Shown: positions 1-7,242 of the stretch, piece by piece
Layout of the letters: every line of letters begins with the position of its first letter
Position numbering within the stretch: the stretch's first letter is position 1
Source: an uncultured Anaerotignum sp.
GTDB lineage: Bacteria > Bacillota > Clostridia > Lachnospirales > Anaerotignaceae
Assembly (NCBI RefSeq): GCF_934277605.1
Contig: NZ_CAKQVD010000051.1
Location: 1-13,313, forward strand
DNA: 13,313 nucleotides
Reading direction: 5' to 3'
The notes under the pieces: model-generated
The model's database searches: none
Told to the model about the DNA's origin: nothing
The model's input: the letters and a program-made list of their open reading frames with translations, nothing else
Translations under genes and position numbers: made by a program

Positions 1-95
1 TCTTTCAGTCTTGTAGCTTCACCAACAAGTTCCAGACCTACGTTCTGAACCTTGCCGTATCTCTGTTCCATTACTACAAAAATACCTTTGCTCAT
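1..95 (-). CDS. etfA: Electron transfer flavoprotein alpha subunit, N-terminal fragment
   Basis: Only the first 31 codons are present; the gene continues beyond the left edge. The translation starts MSKGIFVVMEQRYGKVQNVG, the usual opening of clostridial EtfA, whose first beta strand is followed by a Q-x(n)-V/L-E-L-x-G-E-A segment. The ATG at 95-93 is preceded by AGGAGGC (103-109). It lies 30 bp downstream of the etfB stop, so etfA is the third gene of an acyl-CoA dehydrogenase-etfB-etfA operon. EtfA binds the alpha-FAD that passes electrons to the dehydrogenase; the FAD-binding C-terminal domain is outside the window. Confidence 0.9.
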   Translation of the reverse strand, partial: MSKGIFVVMEQRYGKVQNVGLELVGEATRLK

Positions 96-125
96 TGGGT
101 TTGCCTCCTAAATCTATTCCAAAAA

Positions 126-917
126 TCAAATAATGAATTTTTCTTCCAGTTTTTTCACGATTGCATCAACTGCTTCTTCGGGTGTCAAACCGTTCAGGAT
201 AGTACCTGCGCCCTTCACTTCTTTTGTGAAGGATTTGAATACGTTTGTAGGGGAACCCTTCAGACCAATCATGTCGAGCTCAAGTTCATCCTTCAAATCT
301 TCAAAGCCCAGAACCTTGATATCCTTCTTATATGCATCGAAGATACCGCCGATGGACATATATCTGGGATCTGCCAGTTCAGCGATTGCTGTCAGCAGGC
401 AAGGTGTTTTTACCTTAACGATGTGGTAACCATCCTCAAACTGTCTCTTAACTACTACATGGTCTTCTGCTGCTTCCACAACCTCTTCAACGTAGGAAAC
501 CTGAGGCAGGTGCAGCTTTTCAGCAATCTGAGGGCCAACCTGTGCTGTGTCACCGTCGATAGCCTGACGGCCTGTGATAATCAGGTCATAGCCGATTTTC
601 TTCAGAGCTGCTGCAATAATGCCGGATGTAGCATAAGTATCGGAACCACCGAATTCTCTTGCGGATACCAGATATGCTTCATCACAGCCCATAGCCAGTG
701 CTTCTCTCAGTGCAACATCTGCCTGAGGGGGACCCATGGAAACAACGGTAACTGTGCCGCCCAGCTGTTCTTTAATTGTCAGCGCAGCTTCGATACCTGT
801 TTTGTCATCGTGGTTGATGATGGAGGGTACGCCATCACGAATCAGTGTGCCTGTTTTGGGATCAATCTTTACTTCAACTGTATCGGGAACCTGTTTGATA
901 CAAACTAAAATCTTCAT
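126..917 (-). CDS. etfB: Electron transfer flavoprotein beta subunit
   Basis: The product is 263 aa, the normal EtfB length. With EtfA it forms the cytoplasmic FAD-containing heterodimer that passes electrons to acyl-CoA dehydrogenase. Visible signatures are the start MKILVCIKQVPDT, the segment IDPKTGTLIRDGVPSIIN (18-35), GSDTYATS (91-98) and GRQAIDGDTAQVGP (116-129). The last is the nucleotide-binding loop typical of the clostridial EtfB group, which includes the NADH-oxidising, electron-bifurcating enzymes. The ATG at 917 is preferred over an in-frame start at 950: it gives the canonical N-terminus and has AAGGAGA upstream. It starts 33 bp after the acyl-CoA dehydrogenase stop and ends 30 bp before etfA, so the three are co-transcribed. 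Whether this pair bifurcates to ferredoxin is inferred from family resemblance, not shown. Confidence 0.95.
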   Translation of the reverse strand: MKILVCIKQVPDTVEVKIDPKTGTLIRDGVPSIINHDDKTGIEAALTIKEQLGGTVTVVSMGPPQADVALREALAMGCDEAYLVSAREFGGSDTYATSGIIAAALKKIGYDLIITGRQAIDGDTAQVGPQIAEKLHLPQVSYVEEVVEAAEDHVVVKRQFEDGYHIVKVKTPCLLTAIAELADPRYMSIGGIFDAYKKDIKVLGFEDLKDELELDMIGLKGSPTNVFKSFTKEVKGAGTILNGLTPEEAVDAIVKKLEEKFII

Positions 918-950
918 GGAATATTTTCTCCTTCCGTTTCTTATGTCCAA

Positions 951-2093
951 TTATTTCAGTTTCATCCAGCTGGAGATAACCATTTTCTGAACTTCAGATG
1001 TACCTTCGTAGATTTCTGTGATCTTAGCGTCACGCATCATTCTTTCTACGGGGTAGTCTCTTGTGTAGCCATATCCGCCGAACAGCTGCAGGCATCTTCT
1101 TGTGATATCACTTGCTGTGGAACCGGCAAAGTATTTGCACATTGCGGACAGGTGGCTGTAAGGCTTGCCTGCATCCTTTGTTGCCGCTGCTTCGTATACC
1201 AACAGCTTTGCAGCCTCTGCCTTTGTTGCCATGTCTGCCAATTCAAACTGTGTATTCTGGAACTGACCAATCTTCTTGCCGAACTGTCTTCTTTCCATTA
1301 CATATTTTACACATTCGTCAATTGCGCCCTGCATGATACCCAGAGCCTGAGAAGCGATACCGATACGGCCGCCATCCAGTGTCTGCATTGCAATCTTGAA
1401 GCCCTGACCTTCTTTGCCCAGAATGTTTTCCTTGGGGATTCTGCAGTTTTCAAAAATCAGATCGCAGGTTGCGGAGCCACGGATACCCATTTTTCTTTCC
1501 TTCTTACCGATGGAGAAGCCGGGTGTGCCTTTTTCTACGATGAAAGCAGAAATGCCCTTGTTGCCCTTTGCCTTATCTGTCATCGCAATAACTACATAGA
1601 TATCAGCATAGCCTGCGTTTGTGATAAATACCTTTGTACCGTTCAGTACATATTCATCGCCATCCAGAACAGCTGTTGTCTGCTGCATGGAGGAGTCTGT
1701 ACCCGCACTGGGCTCTGTCAGGCCGAATGCACCGATTTTTTCGCCCTTTGCCAAGGGTACCAAATATTTCTGTTTCTGTTCTTCTGTACCGAAGTAGTAG
1801 ATAGGACCTGCACACAGGGATGTGTGAGCGGAAACGATAACTGCTGTTGTTGCGCAAACCTTACCCAGCTCTTCAACTGCCATTGCGTATGTCAGATAGT
1901 CACCGCCTGCGCCGCCGTATTCCTTAGGGAAGGGAATGCCCATAAAACCGTATCTTGCAAGCTTGGGAATGCTTTCTACGGGGAATCTTTCTTCTTCGTC
2001 AAGCTCTTCTGCCAGAGGTTTGATTTCCGTTTCAGCGAATTTCTTATACATTTCTCTCAGCAGTACCTGCTCCTTAGAATATCCGAATTCCAT
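951..2093 (-). CDS. Short-chain acyl-CoA dehydrogenase (butyryl-CoA dehydrogenase / acryloyl-CoA reductase type)
   Basis: The product is 380 aa, full length for the soluble tetrameric FAD acyl-CoA dehydrogenases. It closely follows clostridial Bcd: MGIPFPKEYGGAGGD (51-65), the FAD/substrate loop GAFGLTEPSAGTDS (121-134), TLDGGRIGIASQALG, LFGGYGYTRDYPVERMMRDA and the C-terminal IYEGTSEVQ. Glu363 of IYEGT occupies the catalytic-base position. In anaerobes this enzyme works with EtfBA in the reducing direction, enoyl-CoA to acyl-CoA. The operon has no crt, hbd or thl, unlike the classic butyrate cluster, so the substrate (crotonyl-CoA, or acryloyl-CoA as in the C. propionicum AcrC system) cannot be fixed from sequence. 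The ATG follows AAAGGAGG with 9-nt spacing. A promoter and an inverted repeat lie upstream (2225-2278). Confidence 0.93.
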   Translation of the reverse strand: MEFGYSKEQVLLREMYKKFAETEIKPLAEELDEEERFPVESIPKLARYGFMGIPFPKEYGGAGGDYLTYAMAVEELGKVCATTAVIVSAHTSLCAGPIYYFGTEEQKQKYLVPLAKGEKIGAFGLTEPSAGTDSSMQQTTAVLDGDEYVLNGTKVFITNAGYADIYVVIAMTDKAKGNKGISAFIVEKGTPGFSIGKKERKMGIRGSATCDLIFENCRIPKENILGKEGQGFKIAMQTLDGGRIGIASQALGIMQGAIDECVKYVMERRQFGKKIGQFQNTQFELADMATKAEAAKLLVYEAAATKDAGKPYSHLSAMCKYFAGSTASDITRRCLQLFGGYGYTRDYPVERMMRDAKITEIYEGTSEVQKMVISSWMKLK

Positions 2094-2224
2094 AAATTTG
2101 TTTCCTCCTTTAATAAACTTTTGCTTGTGTCTTTAGACATGGATTGTCTTTTTCTGTTGTGAGACAAGGCTCACGCTTTATATAGATGAAATCCTCGATT
2201 TTTTCGATTTTTCCACACTATTTT

Positions 2225-2253
2225 AGTATAATGCACTTTTTTTGCTTTTTCCA
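2225..2253 (-). promoter_or_regulatory. Putative promoter of the acyl-CoA dehydrogenase-etfBA operon
   Basis: On the minus strand a TGGAAA -35 (2248-2253) is separated by 17 bp from a TATACT -10 (2225-2230), followed by an A/T-rich start region. The -35 matches the sigma-A consensus at four of six bases. The leader to the ATG is about 125 nt. It contains a possible weak hairpin but nothing I recognise as a riboswitch. Confidence 0.5.
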
Positions 2254-2278
2254 GTATATTTTTTTAAAAAAACATACT
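2253..2278. repeat. 26-bp near-perfect A/T palindrome at the -35 region
   Basis: The sequence reads AGTAT, then a T7-A7 core flanked by one unpaired position, then ATACT. Its arms are complementary except at one symmetric pair. It touches the putative -35 of the acyl-CoA dehydrogenase promoter, so it could be an operator. Alternatively it could contribute to transcription termination after the alcohol dehydrogenase gene. The function is inference. Confidence 0.4.
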
Positions 2279-2281
2279 AAA

Positions 2282-2332
2282 TTTTAGGGGGCCCCAAACA
2301 TCAACAATATTGACAATAAAGCCCCCCTAAAA
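2282..2332 (-). terminator. Candidate terminator after the alcohol dehydrogenase gene
   Basis: TTTTAGGGGG (2282-2291) is perfectly complementary to CCCCCTAAAA (2323-2332), giving a 10-bp stem with a 31-nt loop. It lies 8 bp after the dehydrogenase stop codon. The T-run on the minus strand (2266-2272) begins about 10 nt beyond the stem rather than directly after it. It is therefore not a textbook terminator and read-through into the acyl-CoA dehydrogenase operon is possible. Confidence 0.4.
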
Positions 2333-2340
2333 ACCCCTAA

Positions 2341-3429
2341 TTATGCTCTTTTTTTGTTATATTCTTCCAATTCCAAAATAGCATCTTTTACCATTGCAGC
2401 TGTAATTTCATAGGGAACCACATCCATATCGTATCTCTGCATAGCCAATTCCAGAACGGGATCCAGCTCGTCAACCTCGATTTCCAGGTCAGCCAGCTTT
2501 GTAGGCAGTTCCATGCCTTTGTAGAAGTCGAAGAATCTTTCCAGCTTGTCATACTGCTTATCCAGTGTCAGCAGCAGCAGTGTGCCGTAGGAAACAACCT
2601 CGCCGTGTTTGTGTCTTGCTTCAATCTGAGGCAGTGTTGTACTTGCATTGAAGAAAGCGTGTGCCAAGGATGTGTTGTATTTTGCGGAGTCAACCATATT
2701 GGAAACCATACCTGTGTTGATGAAGATGTTCAGTGCAACCTCTTCGATTGCCTTGGATGCACGGTTGTTTCTGCAGTCCTCCATTGCCTGAACGCCATAT
2801 TTCAGCAGAGGCTCTGTGCAGCAGGCTGCCAGTGCAACGCCTGCCTGCTCCTCCAGTGTCAGCTCGTGCTCTCTGCCTCTTGCGGAGAATCTAACCTCTG
2901 TTTCCTTACTCATGCCATCGCCGATGCCTGCCCACAGGAATGCTGCGGGTGCTTCTGCGATAACCTTTGTAGAGATAAAGATATGTACGGGTGGTCTGTC
3001 CACACGGAAGAAGGTGCGGAACTCGTGGTTGGGGTAGTAGTAAATCCCCAGCGCGGAGTTACAAGCGCATGTAGATGCAATGGTGGGGAATGTGAAGTAA
3101 GGCTTATTCATTCTGTGTGCCAGCAGCTTACCTGTATCGATTGCCTTGCCGCCGCCCAGACAGAAAATCATATCTGCATTTTTCACAATTTCATTCTGTT
3201 CCAGGTCTTCTACAGCCTCGAAGGATGCTTCACCGGGGAACAGGATATAATCAATCTTTACAATACCGTCCTGTGTTGCTTCATCCAGATATTTCTTTGT
3301 TGCGTTGATAGAAATTTCATCACTGATGACAACAGCCTTTGTGCCATAGGGAGAGCAAACCTTGTCGATTTCTTTGTATGCGTTTTCGCCTGCGGAATAA
3401 CCGGGGAAAAATACAGTGTTGTTAGCCAT
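2341..3429 (-). CDS. Iron-containing / glycerol dehydrogenase-type alcohol dehydrogenase
   Basis: The product is 362 aa, a group III metal-dependent NAD(P)-linked dehydrogenase of the GldA branch. It has the dinucleotide-binding GGGKAIDTGK (92-101), the PTIASTCA segment (115-122) and three metal-ligand positions: Asp171 in GIGDGMSKE, His257 in SLAHAFFN and His275 in RHKHGE. The spacing matches Asp/His/His of glycerol dehydrogenases, which use Zn2+ or Fe2+. Relatives oxidise glycerol or reduce short 2-hydroxy/2-keto substrates (HcxA-like), so the exact substrate is unknown. The ATG follows AGGAGGAATGTAATT. It has its own promoter (3482-3509) with a long upstream region rich in symmetric motifs. 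Its position before the acyl-CoA dehydrogenase-Etf operon suggests a fermentative redox-balancing role, but this is only inferred. Confidence 0.88.
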   Translation of the reverse strand: MANNTVFFPGYSAGENAYKEIDKVCSPYGTKAVVISDEISINATKKYLDEATQDGIVKIDYILFPGEASFEAVEDLEQNEIVKNADMIFCLGGGKAIDTGKLLAHRMNKPYFTFPTIASTCACNSALGIYYYPNHEFRTFFRVDRPPVHIFISTKVIAEAPAAFLWAGIGDGMSKETEVRFSARGREHELTLEEQAGVALAACCTEPLLKYGVQAMEDCRNNRASKAIEEVALNIFINTGMVSNMVDSAKYNTSLAHAFFNASTTLPQIEARHKHGEVVSYGTLLLLTLDKQYDKLERFFDFYKGMELPTKLADLEIEVDELDPVLELAMQRYDMDVVPYEITAAMVKDAILELEEYNKKRA

Positions 3430-3481
3430 AATTACATTCCTCCTAAAATCTAATCCTCAAAACTTCCTTTAGAATAAAAAT

Positions 3482-3509
3482 AGAATAAAAAACTTTTCCC
3501 GCCTGTCAA
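3482..3509 (-). promoter_or_regulatory. Putative sigma-A promoter of the alcohol dehydrogenase gene
   Basis: On the minus strand a consensus TTGACA (3504-3509) is followed after 16 bp by TATTCT (3482-3487). The leader is about 45 nt and contains the AGGAGG of the gene. A second copy of TATTCT (3471-3476) lies 11 bp downstream. The perfect -35 makes this the best promoter candidate in the gap 3430-3835. Confidence 0.55.
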
Positions 3510-3523
3510 ACAGACTCTTTCTC

Positions 3524-3569
3524 TATATACAGCCAAATATACTGCAAACTGTATACAAGACCAGTATAT
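3524..3569. promoter_or_regulatory. Cluster of GTATAC-type half-sites upstream of the alcohol dehydrogenase promoter
   Basis: Within 46 bp there are four related motifs: ATATACAG (3524-3531), AATATACTG (3536-3544), the near-palindrome CTGTATACAAG (3549-3559) and CCAGTATAT (3561-3569). The centre resembles the TTGTATACAA-type operators known for some GntR-family regulators. It sits just upstream of the -35, where an activator or a wrapping repressor could bind. CCAGTATAT recurs at 2251-2259 at the acyl-CoA dehydrogenase promoter. The regulator is unidentified. Confidence 0.35.
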
Positions 3570-3680
3570 GTAAAAACGCTTACTTTTTCAACAAATTTTG
3601 TGAAAGAGAAAACATCTTCGGAACAATGAACAACGAGACTGTCCTTTTCTTCCGTTTTTAAACTCAAATTTTGTTTATTT

Positions 3681-3698
3681 TTGTCACTAATTTCACAA
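3681..3698. promoter_or_regulatory. Weak Rex-like palindrome
   Basis: TTGTCACTAATTTCACAA has the 18-bp layout TTGTnA-N6-TnACAA of Rex (NADH/NAD+ sensor) operators, which often sit before fermentative dehydrogenase and bcd-etf genes. Only the outer bases match and one symmetric pair is broken. It lies about 170 bp upstream of the predicted -35, far for a direct repressor. An 11-bp inverted repeat pairs part of this site (3691-3701) with 3595-3605. The rest of the gap 3430-3835 is A/T-rich with no credible gene. Confidence 0.25.
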
Positions 3699-3769
3699 AA
3701 TCAAATCGAATGTTTTATTTTTTTAAATTATTTCCATGCGAACCATTTTTCCCGCCCTCCGCCTTGCAC

Positions 3770-3803
3770 AAAAAAAATACCAATCCTTCAAAAGACCGGT
3801 ATT
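3770..3803 (-). terminator. Rho-independent terminator of thpR
   Basis: On the minus strand AATACCGGTCTT pairs through a TTGA loop with AGGATTGGTATT. The stem is 12 bp including G-U pairs (3776-3803) and is followed directly by a run of T residues (3770-3777). It lies 32 bp after the thpR stop. Confidence 0.75.
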
Positions 3804-3835
3804 TCCCTCCTGCCAAGCGCAGTCCGCCTTTGTTT

Positions 3836-4384
3836 TTATTTTCCACGCAGCTCCTGCCGGAACACAGGCACATACATCAGCCTTGCGCCCCTTCTGACAC
3901 TCTCCATCAAAGAGATTCCTCTGACAGAAACCGTCATCGGTGCCACCTGCACCGTTCTTTGCACATCCGCAAAGCTTCTGTGCGGCTCCACCTCTCTGCC
4001 AAGCGTAATGTGGGGGCTGAGTCCCTTTCTCTCCCTTGCAAAGCCCTGCTGCTCCAAGGATTTTTCCAGTGTGCCGAACAATCTCTGCAAGTGGCTGTTT
4101 TTCTCAATTCCTGCCCATAAGATCCCCTGATTGCCTCTGGGGAAAAAGCCGATTTTGTCAATCGTCATGCGAAACGGGCGGTTACGCCGTGCCGTTTCAT
4201 AGATGGCCTCCTGCAAATAATCCAAATCCTCCTCCTGCACCTCTCCCAGAAAATGCAGTGTCAGATGGAAGTTTTCCTTCGGCGTATAGCTGCCCTTGCG
4301 GCAAAGCTTTTGCGTCTGCTCCTGCACCTGTGCCAAATGCTCCTTCACTTCTTCTTCCAATTCAATCGCAATAAATGTACGCAA
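3836..4384 (-). CDS. thpR: RNA 2',3'-cyclic phosphodiesterase (2'-5' RNA ligase family)
   Basis: The product is 182 aa, the normal size of the bacterial 2H phosphoesterase ThpR/LigT. Both catalytic HxTx motifs are intact: HLTL at 40-43 (in NFHLTLHFLGEV) and HITL at 125-128 (in SPHITLGREV). The family hydrolyses 2',3'-cyclic phosphate RNA ends and can join 2'-5' linked tRNA halves in vitro; the cellular role is unsettled. The start codon is TTG at 4384-4382, followed by RTFIAIEL, the usual N-terminus. It is chosen because AAAAGGAGG lies 7 nt upstream and no ATG is suitably placed. The gene lies between the tkt terminator and its own terminator, so it is probably transcribed separately or by read-through. 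Confidence 0.9.
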   Translation of the reverse strand: MRTFIAIELEEEVKEHLAQVQEQTQKLCRKGSYTPKENFHLTLHFLGEVQEEDLDYLQEAIYETARRNRPFRMTIDKIGFFPRGNQGILWAGIEKNSHLQRLFGTLEKSLEQQGFARERKGLSPHITLGREVEPHRSFADVQRTVQVAPMTVSVRGISLMESVRRGARLMYVPVFRQELRGK

Positions 4385-4401
4385 ATGAACACCTCCTTTT
4401 C

Positions 4402-4444
4402 AAGAAAAGCTCTGCACAGCCTTGTCTTTCGGACTGCACAGAGC
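4402..4444 (-). terminator. Terminator of the tal-tkt operon
   Basis: On the minus strand GCTCTGTGCAGTC pairs with GGCTGTGCAGAGC. The 13 pairs include three G-U pairs that form only in the minus-strand RNA. The stem is followed by TTTTCTT. It starts 27 bp after the tkt stop and ends just before the thpR ribosome binding site. Confidence 0.7.
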
Positions 4445-4471
4445 CTTTTTCGCCTTTTCTATTGTTTGTTT

Positions 4472-6454
4472 TTATTTTACCAATCTCAACGCCTTTTCTA
4501 CGACGTTTTCAACCGTAAACCCGAAATCCTGAAACAGCAGACCTGCGGGTGCGGATGCACCAAAGCCGTTCATGCAAATCATGTCGCCGTCCAGGCCGAT
4601 ATATTTCTGCCAACCGAAATCAGCCGCCGCTTCCACAGCCAATCTTGCACGCACCGCCTTCGGCATAACGCTTTCCTTGTATGCCGCATCCTGTGCCTCA
4701 AATACCTCCCAGCAGGGCATGGAAATGACTCTTGCCTTCACGCCCTTTGCCGCCAGCTCATCTGCCGCCTTATAAATCAGCTCAACCTCGGAGCCGGATG
4801 CCATCAAAAGTACATCGGGTGTGCCTGCGCAATCCTTCAGCACATAGGCACCCTTCAGTGCGCCCTTGCCTGTCCCCTCCAGTGCAGGCAGATTCTGTCT
4901 GGAAAGAATCAGCGCTGTGGGGGTTGCCTTGCTGTTCAGTGCAGTATACCAAGCCGCTGCGGTTTCTCTTGTGTCGCAGGGACGGAATACATTGTAGTTG
5001 GGCAGGCTGCGCAGCATTGCCAGATGCTCAATGGGCTGATGGGTAGGGCCATCCTCGCCAACGCCGATGCTGTCATGTGTCAGAATACTGATGACGGGCA
5101 AGCCCATCAGTGCTTCCATTCTCAGCCCTGCCTTCATGTAGTCTGCGAATACGAAGAAGCCTGCAATATAAGGTCTTACGCCGCCATGTACGGACATCCC
5201 GTTTGCGATTGCTGTCATGGCAAATTCACGAATACCGAAATGCACGTTGGAGCCTGCGGGGTTTTCCTTGCTGTAATATTCTCTATCCTTCATCTGAGAC
5301 TTGTTGGAGGGAGCCAAATCGGCAGAGCCGCCAAACAGGTTCGGCACAGCCTTTGCCACCTTCTGCAGCACCTTCTCGGAAGCCGCTCTGGTTGCAAGGT
5401 CGCCCTCATTCTTCCAGAAGTCCTCATCATTGAGCAAATCAGCCGCCGGCTCATCACTGTGCCACTGTGCATATTCCTTCGCCAGCTCAGGATATTTTTC
5501 CGCATAAGCACGGAACATTTCGTTCCATTCCGCCTCTGCCTTTGCGCCCTCTGCCGTGATTGCCGCAACGTGTGCCTCCACCTCTTCGGGAACAAAGAAT
5601 TCCTTGTCGGCATAGGGCCAGCCCAGATTTTCCTTTGTCAGCTTAATTTCTTCCTCGCCCAGAGGCTCGCCGTGTGCGGAGGCCTTGCCCTGCTTATTGG
5701 GTGCGCCATAGCCGATTTTTGTTTCAATCTTAATGATAGAGGGCTTTTTGCTCTTTTTTGCAATGGCAATTGCCGCCTGAATGGTATCCACATCATTGCC
5801 GTCCGCAACCTCCTGTGTATCCCAGCCATAAGCCTCAAAGCGCTTCAGCACATCCTCGGCAAATGCGGTTGCTGTGTCGCCCTCAATCGTGATGTGGTTG
5901 CTGTCATACAGCACGATAATCTTATTCAGCCCCAGTGTGCCTGCCAAGGATGCCGCCTCGGCAGCAACGCCCTCCTGCAAGCAGCCGTCGCCGCACAGTG
6001 CGTAGGTGTAGTGGTCTACCACAGGAAATTCGGGTGTGTTGAATTTTGCAGCCAGATGGCTTTCTGCCAACGCCATACCAACTGCATTGGCAATGCCCTG
6101 TCCCAGAGGGCCTGTGGTTACCTCAACCCCCTTGGTGTGCTTATATTCGGGGTGGCCGGGTGTCAAAGAATTTCTCTGACGGAAGCTTTTCAAATCCTCA
6201 ATCGTCAGCCCATAGCCGAACACGTGCAGCAGAGAATACAGCAGTGCAGAGCCATGGCCTGCGGAAAGAATAAATCTGTCTCTGTTGTCCCAATCGGGAT
6301 TTGCGGGGTTTGCCTTCATTTCCTTTGCCCACAGGGTATATGCCGCAGGTGCAGCACCCAAGGGCAAGCCGGGGTGACCGCTTTTTGCCTTCTGGATTGC
6401 CTCCGCTGCCAGAAAACGCAGGGTGTTAATTGTCAGGTTGTCCATGTTATTCAT
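4472..6454 (-). CDS. tkt: Transketolase
   Basis: The product is 660 aa, full length for bacterial thiamine diphosphate-dependent transketolase. It moves two-carbon units between sugar phosphates in the non-oxidative pentose phosphate pathway. Visible active-site elements are His27 in SGHPG, His67 in GHGSALLY, GPLGQG (115-120), the TPP motif GDG...DSN (155-157 and 184-186), the cofactor-activating Glu410 in IREFAM, His460 in THDS and His472 in GPTHQP. The start is the ATG at 6454-6452, with GGAGG 8 nt upstream (6463-6467). An in-frame TTG at 6469 would overlap that Shine-Dalgarno and is rejected. It follows tal by 52 bp, so both are read from the tal promoter. Confidence 0.97.
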   Translation of the reverse strand: MNNMDNLTINTLRFLAAEAIQKAKSGHPGLPLGAAPAAYTLWAKEMKANPANPDWDNRDRFILSAGHGSALLYSLLHVFGYGLTIEDLKSFRQRNSLTPGHPEYKHTKGVEVTTGPLGQGIANAVGMALAESHLAAKFNTPEFPVVDHYTYALCGDGCLQEGVAAEAASLAGTLGLNKIIVLYDSNHITIEGDTATAFAEDVLKRFEAYGWDTQEVADGNDVDTIQAAIAIAKKSKKPSIIKIETKIGYGAPNKQGKASAHGEPLGEEEIKLTKENLGWPYADKEFFVPEEVEAHVAAITAEGAKAEAEWNEMFRAYAEKYPELAKEYAQWHSDEPAADLLNDEDFWKNEGDLATRAASEKVLQKVAKAVPNLFGGSADLAPSNKSQMKDREYYSKENPAGSNVHFGIREFAMTAIANGMSVHGGVRPYIAGFFVFADYMKAGLRMEALMGLPVISILTHDSIGVGEDGPTHQPIEHLAMLRSLPNYNVFRPCDTRETAAAWYTALNSKATPTALILSRQNLPALEGTGKGALKGAYVLKDCAGTPDVLLMASGSEVELIYKAADELAAKGVKARVISMPCWEVFEAQDAAYKESVMPKAVRARLAVEAAADFGWQKYIGLDGDMICMNGFGASAPAGLLFQDFGFTVENVVEKALRLVK

Positions 6455-6506
6455 TTGGTTTTCCTCCAAAGCTTTTTAAAATTTCAAAGTCCTTTGTCTC
6501 AAATGC

Positions 6507-7154
6507 TTATTTCTTGGGTACGGATTCCCAGTCCTTCAGGAATCTTTCGATACCGATATCTGTCAGAGGGTGCTTTGCCATCTGAATCAGCACGTTATAA
6601 GGGATGGTTGCGATATGGCAGCCTGCTCTTGCCGCATCAATGACATGCAGAGGGTTACGGATGGATGCCGCAATGATTTCTGTTTCAATGCCGTGGATAT
6701 CGAAAATATCAACGATTTCTTCAATCAATGTCATGCCGACAGAGCCGATATCGTCTACTCTGCCAAGGAAGGGGCTAACGTAGGTTGCGCCTGCTCTTGC
6801 TGCCATCAAGGCCTGTGTTGCGGAGAAAATCAGTGTCACGTTTGTCTTTACGCCCTCTGCCGCCAGAATCTTAACCGCCTTCAAGCCCTCCAGTGTCATA
6901 GGGATTTTGATAACGATATTCTTATGGATTTTTACCAGCTCTCTTGCTTCCTTTACCATGCCCTCGTGGTCAAGGCTGATCACCTCTGCGCTGATGGGGC
7001 CGTCCACGATGGTTGTGATTTCCTTTACCACCTCAACGAAATCTCTGCCTTCCTTTGCAATCAGGGAAGGGTTTGTAGTAACGCCGCAGATTACGCCCAA
7101 ATCATTTGCCTCTCTGATGTGGTCAACATTGGCTGTGTCAATAAACATTTTCAT
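6507..7154 (-). CDS. tal: Transaldolase, small (MipB/TalC) type
   Basis: The product is 215 aa, the short transaldolase / fructose-6-phosphate aldolase family that forms decamers. It starts MKMFIDTANVDHI and has GVTTNPSLIAKE (24-35) and the Schiff-base Lys83 in VIKIPMT. Two residues help separate the subtypes. Glu57 (SAEV) stands where E. coli FSA has Gln59, and Phe129 (SPFLGR) stands where FSA has Tyr131. Glu at the first position is the acid-base residue of true transaldolases, so transaldolase is preferred over FSA, in keeping with the neighbouring tkt. The ATG at 7154 has AAGGAGA upstream; longer in-frame starts lie in the leader and are rejected. Its promoter is at 7243-7271. Confidence 0.93.
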   Translation of the reverse strand: MKMFIDTANVDHIREANDLGVICGVTTNPSLIAKEGRDFVEVVKEITTIVDGPISAEVISLDHEGMVKEARELVKIHKNIVIKIPMTLEGLKAVKILAAEGVKTNVTLIFSATQALMAARAGATYVSPFLGRVDDIGSVGMTLIEEIVDIFDIHGIETEIIAASIRNPLHVIDAARAGCHIATIPYNVLIQMAKHPLTDIGIERFLKDWESVPKK

Positions 7155-7242
7155 AATGCTTGCTCTCCTTTTATGTCTTATGTCTGTTTTTGTAGTTCTT
7201 TCATTCGGCTGCACCGCCAAACGCATAGAATATGCTGATTTT

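Noticed and set aside
1152..2162. 336-codon plus-strand frame antisense to acyl-CoA dehydrogenase, and similar long frames at 2605-3453 and 8643-9959
   Set aside because: All lie opposite well-conserved enzymes and have shadow-like, cysteine-rich composition.
6455..6469. TTG start at 6469 for transketolase
   Set aside because: It would place the start inside the Shine-Dalgarno; the ATG at 6454 has ideal spacing and the standard N-terminus.
4253..6643. 796-codon plus-strand open frame antisense to transketolase
   Set aside because: It is the codon-bias shadow of tkt: cysteine/glutamine-rich translation, no family resemblance, no ribosome binding site. The minus-strand protein is an unmistakable transketolase.
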